48,289 nt of DNA. Origin: Caryophanales bacterium UBA1744. Its GTDB lineage: Bacteria > Bacillota_I > Bacilli_A > RFN20 > CAG-826. Numbering within the stretch: position 1 is the stretch's first letter; every line of letters starts with the position of its first letter. Below the pieces are notes generated by a model, which worked only from the letters and a program-made list of their open reading frames with translations, did no database searches and was not told the DNA's origin. Made by a program: the position numbers and the translations under genes. Below are positions 23,686 to 31,174 of the stretch, piece by piece. The stretch covers positions 5,914 through 54,202 of the forward strand of contig DCHU01000051.1 of the NCBI GenBank assembly GCA_002314915.1, given 5' to 3'.

Positions 23686-25602
23686 TTATTTAGTTTTTGC
23701 CTTGCTTGTAGATGCTTTTTTAGCACGTACAGGCGCTTTCTTTGTTGCTTTCTTTTGAGCAACGGGTGGTATTGTACGCTTAAAAATCATTGCTGCATAG
23801 CACCCAAGTTTGATTGTGACATGATTTGCATGTCCTTCAGGACCATTTGCAGCAGTTTTGATGGGGAGGCCATTGTATTGTCCATGTCCGCCATAGCATT
23901 CTTTGTCCGAATTGAAGATTTCGACATACTCTCCTTCATGCAAACATCCGACATCATACTTCTCATAGAAGTTAGGCGTCATGTTGTAGACGAATAAGAG
24001 GTCAGAGCCTTCCACTTCTCTTTCGAATGCGAAAACGGACTGGTCAGCATTGTCGACCATCATCCAGTGGTAATTTCTACCGTCGTATTCCCATTTGCTC
24101 ATAGCTGGTTCAGCCTGATAGATGAGGTTTAAGTCTCTAACTAAGCGTTTGACTGAATCATGTTTTGGATATGTGAGCAAGACCCATGGCAGGGACTTCT
24201 CTTCATTCCATTCGTCAAATGAGGCGAGTTCTCCTCCCATGAACAAGAGTTTCTTGCCTGGATGACCCCATTGATATGTATATAAGTTTCTGAGCAAATC
24301 AAATTTGTTCTCATATGAGCCGAACATCTTGTTCACAAGCGTTCCTTTCATATGGACGACTTCGTCGTGTGACAATGGCAAAATGAATCTCTCTGAGAAG
24401 AAATATGCCATTGAGAAGTTAATCTTAGTGTGATCCCACTTCTTGTAGACTGGGTCGAGTTTATAGTACTTGAGGGTGTCATTCATCCAACCTAAGTCCC
24501 ACTTATAGTCGAATCCTAATCCGCCTTCAGCCTCACTCTTGGTAACGCCTTGGAAATCGGATGAGTCTTCAGCAATCATCATGACATTTGGATGTTCGTA
24601 ATGGATCTTGCCATTTAAGCGCCTGATGAATTCTGTAGCGCCAGTATTCTCACCTTCGTTTTTGTTACCATCCCAGAAGATGATATTCGAAACTGCATCA
24701 ACACGAATTCCATCAAAATGGAATACCGATAAGAAGTAGTTCATTGCGGACATGAGGAATGAACGGACTGGATCTTTGCCTAAGTCAAACTGACAGCTGC
24801 CCCACTGGGAGAAAGTTCTCTTAGGGTCATCGTACTCAAACATGTGAGTGCCATCATATTCTCTTAACGCAAAATCATCTGTAGCAAAGTGAACAGGCGC
24901 GAAATCAAGGATGACTCCAAGTCCTGCTCTATGCATTCTATCGATGAAAGACATCAATTGTTTAGGGTTTCCATAACGGGAATCTACTGAGAAAAAGCCG
25001 GTAGCCTGGTATCCCCAAGATCCGTCGAACGGGTATTGGCAAAGAGGCATGACTTCAGCATGGGTGAAGCCATTCTCTTTCATGTATGGGATGAGGTAAT
25101 CTGCGGTTTCTTCATAAGATGGGTATCTGTCGCCATCGACTTTACCTTTCCATGAACCAAGGTGGATTTCGTAGATGGATAATGGTTTGTCGTAGTTACG
25201 GCTTCTGACTTTCAACCAGTCTCCGTCCATCCATGGGAATCCCTGAATGTCAAAGAGACGGGACGCGGTCATAGGGCGCAACTCGGAACAGAATGCAAAT
25301 GGGTCAGCCTTGTCGACGTACTCCCCTTTCGCATTTCTGAAATGGAATTTATAAGACTGATACATCTGACAGCCCGGTACGAAAACCTCCCAGCAACCAC
25401 AGTCATCAACCTTATGCATCTTATTGGCGTCGTAGTCCCAACCGTTCCAATCGCCAACCACTGAAACATCTTCAGCCATTGGTGCATAGAGACGGAAGAT
25501 AACTCCATCAACACCGTCTTGTTTTGTGAAATGAGCGCCGAAATACTCGTAAGCCTTTATAGTTTGGCCGTTTAAGTATTCTGCAAGTAATCCATAAGCC
25601 AT
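23686..25602 (-). CDS. glgB: 1,4-alpha-glucan branching enzyme with a basic C-terminal tail
   Basis: Creates alpha-1,6 branches in glycogen. Residues 1-110 include a CBM48 domain (FRLYAPMAEDVSVVGDWNGWDYDANKM). The GH13 barrel follows: YEIHLGSWKG, DFAPVHFATDDFAL, DGIRVDAVSNIIFWDGN (nucleophile Asp, about 315), MIAEDSSDF (acid/base Glu) and LPLSHDEVVHMKG. The last 27 residues are a Lys/Ala/Ser/Thr/Pro tail (KKATKKAPVRAKKASTSKAKTK-like), which is unusual for GlgB. The start at 25602 (MAYGLLAEYLNG) has GAGGAG 6 bases upstream. The frame runs to 25752, but that extension would cross the divergent ackA promoter. First gene of the glgB-glgP operon. Confidence 0.96.
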   Translation of the reverse strand: MAYGLLAEYLNGQTIKAYEYFGAHFTKQDGVDGVIFRLYAPMAEDVSVVGDWNGWDYDANKMHKVDDCGCWEVFVPGCQMYQSYKFHFRNAKGEYVDKADPFAFCSELRPMTASRLFDIQGFPWMDGDWLKVRSRNYDKPLSIYEIHLGSWKGKVDGDRYPSYEETADYLIPYMKENGFTHAEVMPLCQYPFDGSWGYQATGFFSVDSRYGNPKQLMSFIDRMHRAGLGVILDFAPVHFATDDFALREYDGTHMFEYDDPKRTFSQWGSCQFDLGKDPVRSFLMSAMNYFLSVFHFDGIRVDAVSNIIFWDGNKNEGENTGATEFIRRLNGKIHYEHPNVMMIAEDSSDFQGVTKSEAEGGLGFDYKWDLGWMNDTLKYYKLDPVYKKWDHTKINFSMAYFFSERFILPLSHDEVVHMKGTLVNKMFGSYENKFDLLRNLYTYQWGHPGKKLLFMGGELASFDEWNEEKSLPWVLLTYPKHDSVKRLVRDLNLIYQAEPAMSKWEYDGRNYHWMMVDNADQSVFAFEREVEGSDLLFVYNMTPNFYEKYDVGCLHEGEYVEIFNSDKECYGGHGQYNGLPIKTAANGPEGHANHVTIKLGCYAAMIFKRTIPPVAQKKATKKAPVRAKKASTSKAKTK

Positions 25603-25763
25603 AGTTGACTCCTCTCGTGATGAGTATAAATGATTCTCTTTCATTTTGAAAGATTGCCTATTATTTAGCGCATAATTGTCCAAATTGTTAAAAATGAATA
25701 AATTGACAAAGATTTTAACTCGGTTTTTCTGACCAGTTTTCGCGTATGCCATGTGCGTACGAG

Positions 25764-25792
25764 TTGGCTTATTTAACCATTTGTAGTAGAAT
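25764..25792 (+). promoter_or_regulatory. Promoter of ackA
   Basis: TTGGCT (25764-25769), 17 bases, TAGAAT (25787-25792); the ATG is at 25824 with AGAGG between them. Confidence 0.8.
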
Positions 25793-25823
25793 TGTTTTCG
25801 ATAACGAAAAGAGGTTTTTTATT

Positions 25824-27023
25824 ATGGCAAAATGTATCGCTGTCAACTGTGGTTCAAGCTCCATCAAGTACAAACTTTATGAGATGCCTGAAGAGAAGGT
25901 TATCTGCTCTGGTCAGGTCGAGAGAATTGGACACGAAGACGGAATTTTCAGCATCAAATTCAACGGACAGGCAAGAAAAGACATCCTTCCAATCATGGAT
26001 CACGCTGTCGGTGTTGAATTGATCTTAAAAGCATTGGTCGAAATGAACATCATCGCTTCATTCGACGAAATCAAAGCTGTTGGACACAGAGTTGTCCAGG
26101 GCGGTAAGTACTTCAGCAAGTCAGTCATCTTTGATGATTATTGCGAGGAAAAGGTTGCAGAGTTAATCCCACTCGATCCTTTACACGCTCCAGCACACTT
26201 AACCGGTTTCCACGCATTCAAGAGCGCACTTCCAAACGCTGTTGCAATCGCTGTCTTTGATACAGCATTCCACCAGACAATGGAACCAGAAGACTATATC
26301 TTCCCAATCCCATATGAATATACAGAGAAATACTCATGCAGACGCTATGGCGCTCATGGCACATCTCACAATTACTTAGCAATCAAGGCAAAAGAAGATT
26401 TCTTGAAAGATGTCGAGAATGAGAGAGTCATCTCATGCCACATCGGTTCAGGCGCTTCATTAGCAGCCATCCGCGGCGGCAAGTGCGTCGCGACAACAAT
26501 GGGTCTCACTCCTTTAGGCGGTGTCATGATGGGCACACGTACAGGCGATATGGATCCATCTGTCATGGATTACTTATCAACATGCACAGGCAAGGACGTC
26601 CACGTTCTTTATGACGAATTCAACAAGAAGGCAGGCTTCTTAGGCGTATCCGGAAAGTCAAACGACACACGCGACATCGAAGAAGGCGCTTCACAGGGCG
26701 ATGAGAGATGTATCTTAGCCGCTAACTTATTCGCAAGAAGAGTTGCAGACTTCATTGGTTCTTACTATGTAAGACTTGGCGGTGCAGACTTAATCCTCTT
26801 CTCAGCTGGTATCGGCGAGAACTCAGCATGGTTCAGAAAACTAATCATCGATAGAATCTCCGAATCTCTCGGTATCACATTAGATGAAGAAGCAAACAAG
26901 ACACGCGGAAAAGAGGTTGTTATCTCTACTCCAGACTCAAAGGTCAAAGTCGTCGTCATCCCAACAGATGAAGAAGTCATGATCGCAAGAGACTGTCAGA
27001 AAGCACTTGAGGGCACATTATAA
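25824..27023 (+). CDS. ackA: Acetate kinase
   Basis: Makes ATP from acetyl phosphate, the last step of acetate fermentation. 399 residues with the two ACK signatures: VNCGSSSIKYKL (residues 6-17) and GAHGTSHNYLA (about 180). HIGSGASLAAIRGGKCVATTMGLTPLGGVMMGTRTGDMDP and FSAGIGENSAWFR near residue 325 are also present. The open frame starts 26 codons earlier, but MAKCIAVNCG is the family start, with AGAGG 10 bases upstream. No pta (phosphotransacetylase) gene is nearby. The stop overlaps the next start by one base. Confidence 0.97.
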   Translation: MAKCIAVNCGSSSIKYKLYEMPEEKVICSGQVERIGHEDGIFSIKFNGQARKDILPIMDHAVGVELILKALVEMNIIASFDEIKAVGHRVVQGGKYFSKSVIFDDYCEEKVAELIPLDPLHAPAHLTGFHAFKSALPNAVAIAVFDTAFHQTMEPEDYIFPIPYEYTEKYSCRRYGAHGTSHNYLAIKAKEDFLKDVENERVISCHIGSGASLAAIRGGKCVATTMGLTPLGGVMMGTRTGDMDPSVMDYLSTCTGKDVHVLYDEFNKKAGFLGVSGKSNDTRDIEEGASQGDERCILAANLFARRVADFIGSYYVRLGGADLILFSAGIGENSAWFRKLIIDRISESLGITLDEEANKTRGKEVVISTPDSKVKVVVIPTDEEVMIARDCQKALEGTL

Positions 27024-28024
27024 TGGCTAAGCTTCCAGAGCCTATCAAGGCCTATGGAAAAGCCCATTGGTCCACATATAAGAAAATATATTCTTTAATA
27101 AAGAAATACGACCGTATCTGCGTATTCCGCCACATCAAACCAGACTTCGATGCGTACGGATGCCAGATGGGTCTCGTCACTTTCATCAAGGACAACTTCC
27201 CAAATAAGGAAGTCCACTATGTCGGTGACAACCACGTCTCATTCGCAGGACGCGTTTATCCAGTATCAGAATCACTTCCAGAATCATGGTTCGAGACTCC
27301 ATTCCTCGCAATCGTCACAGACGTTGGTGAGCCAGAGAGAATCGCTGATCCAAGATATGCAAAGGCAACCGATATCATTAAGATTGACCACCACCCTTGC
27401 AGATCCGAGATCACAGAGACAAAAGTCGTCGACTTAGACTCCGCATCAGCTTCTGAAATGGTCTATGACTTATGTGCTAACTGGAAGGGAAAGTCCATTT
27501 CCTACCAGGCTGCATGGTACTTCTACTCGGGAATTGTCGGTGACACCGGCAACTTCAAATACCGTTCAACAAGCATTCACACATTCGCATGTGCGCAGGC
27601 TTTAATGGAAAAAGGAATCATCATTTCTGACATCACGAACTGCATGTTCATGAAGAAGGTTGATGACTTGAAGGTTACCGCTTATGTCTTAGGACACTTC
27701 AACGTCACCGAGCATGGTGTTGCCTACTACTACTTACCTGAGACAATCCAGACTGAACTCAACATCACTTCAGAAAGAGGAAAGGACAATGTCAACCTCT
27801 TTGCTAACATTGAAGGAATCGAAGCATGGTGTTCATTCTCCGAATCAACCAAGGACAACTGCTGGTGGGTTTCTATCCGCTCAAGAAAAGAGGATATCTC
27901 CCAGGTTGCAGCTAAATGGAGAGGCGGAGGACACGCTAACGCATCGGGCGCTAGAATCCTTGAATTAAGCGAGATGGAGAGCCTTGTCAAAGATTTAGAT
28001 GACCTCTTCGTAAAAGCTGAATAA
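27023..28024 (+). CDS. DHH/DHHA1 phosphoesterase, NrnA-like
   Basis: 333 residues. Likely degrades short oligoribonucleotides, pAp or cyclic-dinucleotide products in the cytoplasm. DHH motifs: FRHIKPDFDAYGCQMGL (about 35, motif I with Asp/Asp), VTDVGEPERI (about 95, motif II Asp), KIDHHPC (about 118, the DHH triad) and YSGIVGDTGNFKYRS (about 180, motif IV). The C-terminal DHHA1 domain ends with WRGGGHANASGARI. Motif I reads HIKPDFDAYG, close to the usual H..PD.DA.GS. Separating NrnA from the pAp/pGpG-specific relatives needs comparison. It follows ackA in TAATG overlap, so the two are co-translated. Confidence 0.92.
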   Translation: MAKLPEPIKAYGKAHWSTYKKIYSLIKKYDRICVFRHIKPDFDAYGCQMGLVTFIKDNFPNKEVHYVGDNHVSFAGRVYPVSESLPESWFETPFLAIVTDVGEPERIADPRYAKATDIIKIDHHPCRSEITETKVVDLDSASASEMVYDLCANWKGKSISYQAAWYFYSGIVGDTGNFKYRSTSIHTFACAQALMEKGIIISDITNCMFMKKVDDLKVTAYVLGHFNVTEHGVAYYYLPETIQTELNITSERGKDNVNLFANIEGIEAWCSFSESTKDNCWWVSIRSRKEDISQVAAKWRGGGHANASGARILELSEMESLVKDLDDLFVKAE

Positions 28025-28038
28025 ATTGACAATATTTA

Positions 28039-28066
28039 GACCTAGGTTCAAACCTGGGTCTTTTTT
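28039..28066 (+). terminator. Terminator of the ackA-nrnA operon
   Basis: GACCTAGGTT-CA-AACCTGGGTC (one G-T pair) followed by TTTTTT, 14 bases after the stop. Confidence 0.95.
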
Positions 28067-28074
28067 ATGCACGT

Positions 28075-28097
28075 ATAAACCGAAAAAATCGGTTTAT
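28075..28097. promoter_or_regulatory. Perfect 9-base inverted repeat ahead of the dnaE promoter
   Basis: ATAAACCGA-AAAAA-TCGGTTTAT. It has no T run and lies 22 bases upstream of the dnaE -10, where the -35 contacts would be. This suits an operator better than a second terminator. Confidence 0.55.
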
Positions 28098-28119
28098 GGC
28101 GGAATTCTTATGAGTTGTC

Positions 28120-28125
28120 TATAAT
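28120..28125 (+). promoter_or_regulatory. -10 box of dnaE, six bases before its ATG
   Basis: TATAAT, then AATGCT, then ATG at 28132. No ribosome site. Predicts a leaderless dnaE(-polA-mutM/coaE) mRNA. Confidence 0.7.
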
Positions 28126-28131
28126 AATGCT

Positions 28132-31100
28132 ATGCATTTTATCCCACTTCACGTTTATTCCGGTTTCTCATATTTGCAGTCCGGTTTAACAATCGAAAAG
28201 ATAGCCAAAGCCGTTAAAGCCAATGGTTATGAGTATTGCGGTTTATCAGACAACGGATCTTTATCGGGTATCGCTCCATTTGAGCACAAGATAAAAGGTG
28301 TTGGCGCTAAACCGGTTTTCGGCATGGATGTAAGTCTCCCAATCGGAACACTCAGCTTGTATGTCAAAAACGAAGAGGGATATAGAAATCTTTTATCAAT
28401 CGCCACTGCTGTTACCGAAAAGACACTTACTGATGATGTCGTTATCGAACACTCATCCGGCTTGATCTGTGTTTATCCACTTGAGCTTTCTTTCTACGCA
28501 GAATCCCTTGTTGAAGAGGAAAAAGAGTTTGCGAAGAAACTATATGACCTCACTGGCAAATTCGATAAAACTCTTATCGGTTTACCTTATGGTAAAGAAC
28601 ACTCAAGGCTTGTTATTGAGGGCAGAGCATTTGCAGAGAAATTCAATTACTTACCAGTTGCATTCCCTCACATCCTTTACGAAAAGAAAGAAGATGCAAT
28701 CACTTTAGATATAGTTAACGCAATCTCATCAAGAATCACGCTAAGCGAAAAGACAAAAGATGGTGAAAACTACTTCCTGTCCGAGGAGGACTTAACTAAG
28801 TTCTATACCGATGAAGAAATTGAGAACTCATATAAAGTCGCATTATCATGCAAGAGATTCTCTCTTATCGAAAAGAGAGGCACTCTCCTTCATTTCGAGA
28901 ACGATAAAGGCTTATCCAGCGAAGAATATGTAAGACAACTTGCAAACGAAGGAATGGCCTCAAAAGGACTGAAAGGCAAGAAAGAATACGAAGATAGACT
29001 TAACTATGAGTTATCAGTCATCCACACAATGGGATATGACGATTATTTCCTTATCGTTGCGGACTATGTCAACTACGCAAGAGACAGCGGAATATTCGTT
29101 GGCCCTGGAAGAGGCTCAGCAGGCGGTTCTTTAGTATCGTACTGTTTAGGTATCATTGAAACCGATCCACTCCAATACAACTTATTGTTTGAAAGATTCT
29201 TGAATCCAGAAAGACGTTCCATGCCTGATATCGACGTTGACTTCAGCGATATCAACCGTGAGAAGGTTGTTAGTTACTTGCAAAGCAAGTATGGAAACGA
29301 AAGGGTTGGTAGAGTTTTAACAACGCAAACAATCGGCGCAAAAGAATCGTTGAGAGATATCGCTAGAGTATACGGATACAAAGAACGTGAAGTTGATACA
29401 ATCATCTCCACTATTACGAATGACAAGCTCTCTTTGAGAGAAGACTATAAAACCACGCCTCAGTTCAAATCACTTGTCGATTCAGATAAGTTCTACTTAG
29501 ACATGGTCGCTTTAGCGTCAAAGATCGAAGGTCTTCCAAGACAAGCAGGATTGCACGCTGCCGGCGTCGTTTTAAATAACGAACCTCTCAATAAGACTTT
29601 GCCGGTCACATTGAACTCCGACGTCGGATATGTAGCTTGTTTAGAAAAGGATTATCTCGAAGAGCAGGGGTTCCTTAAGATGGATATTCTTGGATTAAGA
29701 AACCTCACCATCATCGAAATATGTTTGAACCTCATAGAGATGAATAGAGGTATCAAGATTAGTCCATACGAGATTCCTTTCGAAGATGAAGAAGCAATCA
29801 AACTCATCTGTAAAAACAAGACAATGGGTTTATTCCAGTTAGAGTCCGTTGGCATGAAGAGAACCATCAAAGAAATCCAGCCAACCACTTTCGAAGACAT
29901 CGCTGCAATCGAAGCGTTGTTTAGACCTGGTCCTATGGATTCAATTCCAAGCTTTGCTAGAAGAAAACACGGTACAGAGTCGATTTCTTATATGACTCCT
30001 GAACTTGAGCCAATACTCAAAAACACATACGGCATCATTGTTTATCAGGAGCAAATAATGCAGATAGCATCTGCTGTTGCAGGATTCTCATTTGGAGAAG
30101 CCGATGTGTTTAGACGTGCAATTTCCAAGAAAGATAAATCCAAGATTGAAGCAATGCATGAGAAGTTCATCTCGGGATGCATCAAAAAAGGAAAATCAAA
30201 ACACCTCGCAGAACAGTTGTTCGCCTTGATTGAAAAGTTCGCTAACTATGGTTTCAACAAATCGCACGCTATTTCGTACGCTGTACTCACATGTCGTATG
30301 GCATACCTAAAGGCGCACTATCAAGCAGAGTTCTATTGCGCAATCCTCGACTCAATGGCTCCTGGAGACCGTAAATTCAAAGACACATTAACCGAAATGA
30401 AGGAACTCGGCCTATCACTGTCGAGCCCTGATATAAACCGCTCATACAAATGGTTTGTTGTTGATGGCAAATCACTTAGAACGCCATTGAGCGCAATCAA
30501 GGGAATGCAGGGCGTTCTCCTCAATAATGTTCTCAAAGAAAGAGAAGAAAACGGACCATATAAAGACGTGTTCGATTTCGCTGCAAGAACCTCCGAATAC
30601 GGACTCAATATTCAGATGTTAATCAAGTTCATCGATGCCGGCGCTTTTGATATTTTGCACCCTAATAGATCGTCCCTCAGAACGAGCGCAAACTCCATAA
30701 TGACATATGCACAAATGTTCGGTTCAAGTTCACTTTCTGGAGGCCTTTTAGACATCGGAATTGAGAAGCCAATGCTCCGTGAAATCGACGATGACTTGAA
30801 GGTTAACCTTGAAGCTGAATATGAGACATTAGGAATGATGATCTCGACATCCCCATTTGAACTGTATAGGAAATATTTAGTAGATATTGACTATGTCAAA
30901 ATACAAGATGCCAAAGAGAAACAATACGGAGAATTCGTTACGGCGGGACTGATAAAAAATGTGAAGACTATCGTCACTAAAAAAGGCACTCAGATGTGCT
31001 TCCTCAACATATATGATGACCTCAACGAAATGGAGTTCACATTGTTTGAAGAAGCATACTTGAATTCATACAACGCACTTCGCAAAGACAACCTCGTAAT

Positions 31101-31173
31101 CGTAACGGGAAGAAGAGACAAAATGAAACCAGATTCCTATGTCGGACTCTTGGTTAGAAAGGTAGGAGAATAA
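28132..31173 (+). CDS. dnaE: DNA polymerase III alpha subunit, DnaE type
   Basis: Replicative DNA polymerase. In Firmicutes DnaE extends primers before PolC takes over; PolC is not in this window. It has an N-terminal PHP domain (MHFIPLHVYSGFSYLQSG; SDNGSLSGIAPF) and the palm with VGPGRGSAGGSLVSYCLG (about 323-340) and PDIDVDFSD (about 365-373, catalytic Asp residues). GLFQLESVGMKR, FNKSHAISYAVLT and an OB-fold region near the end (FVTAGLIKNVKTIVTKKGTQMCFL) follow. At 1013 residues it is the shorter Gram-positive DnaE, lacking the long C-terminal extension of E. coli DnaE. TATAAT six bases upstream implies a leaderless mRNA. polA starts 1 base after the stop. Confidence 0.96.
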   Translation: MHFIPLHVYSGFSYLQSGLTIEKIAKAVKANGYEYCGLSDNGSLSGIAPFEHKIKGVGAKPVFGMDVSLPIGTLSLYVKNEEGYRNLLSIATAVTEKTLTDDVVIEHSSGLICVYPLELSFYAESLVEEEKEFAKKLYDLTGKFDKTLIGLPYGKEHSRLVIEGRAFAEKFNYLPVAFPHILYEKKEDAITLDIVNAISSRITLSEKTKDGENYFLSEEDLTKFYTDEEIENSYKVALSCKRFSLIEKRGTLLHFENDKGLSSEEYVRQLANEGMASKGLKGKKEYEDRLNYELSVIHTMGYDDYFLIVADYVNYARDSGIFVGPGRGSAGGSLVSYCLGIIETDPLQYNLLFERFLNPERRSMPDIDVDFSDINREKVVSYLQSKYGNERVGRVLTTQTIGAKESLRDIARVYGYKEREVDTIISTITNDKLSLREDYKTTPQFKSLVDSDKFYLDMVALASKIEGLPRQAGLHAAGVVLNNEPLNKTLPVTLNSDVGYVACLEKDYLEEQGFLKMDILGLRNLTIIEICLNLIEMNRGIKISPYEIPFEDEEAIKLICKNKTMGLFQLESVGMKRTIKEIQPTTFEDIAAIEALFRPGPMDSIPSFARRKHGTESISYMTPELEPILKNTYGIIVYQEQIMQIASAVAGFSFGEADVFRRAISKKDKSKIEAMHEKFISGCIKKGKSKHLAEQLFALIEKFANYGFNKSHAISYAVLTCRMAYLKAHYQAEFYCAILDSMAPGDRKFKDTLTEMKELGLSLSSPDINRSYKWFVVDGKSLRTPLSAIKGMQGVLLNNVLKEREENGPYKDVFDFAARTSEYGLNIQMLIKFIDAGAFDILHPNRSSLRTSANSIMTYAQMFGSSSLSGGLLDIGIEKPMLREIDDDLKVNLEAEYETLGMMISTSPFELYRKYLVDIDYVKIQDAKEKQYGEFVTAGLIKNVKTIVTKKGTQMCFLNIYDDLNEMEFTLFEEAYLNSYNALRKDNLVIVTGRRDKMKPDSYVGLLVRKVGE

Positions 31174-31174
31174 C

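Noticed and set aside
25603..25752. A 50-codon N-terminal extension of GlgB
   Set aside because: GAGGAG sits before ATG 25602 and the extension is AT-rich intergenic sequence next to the ackA promoter.
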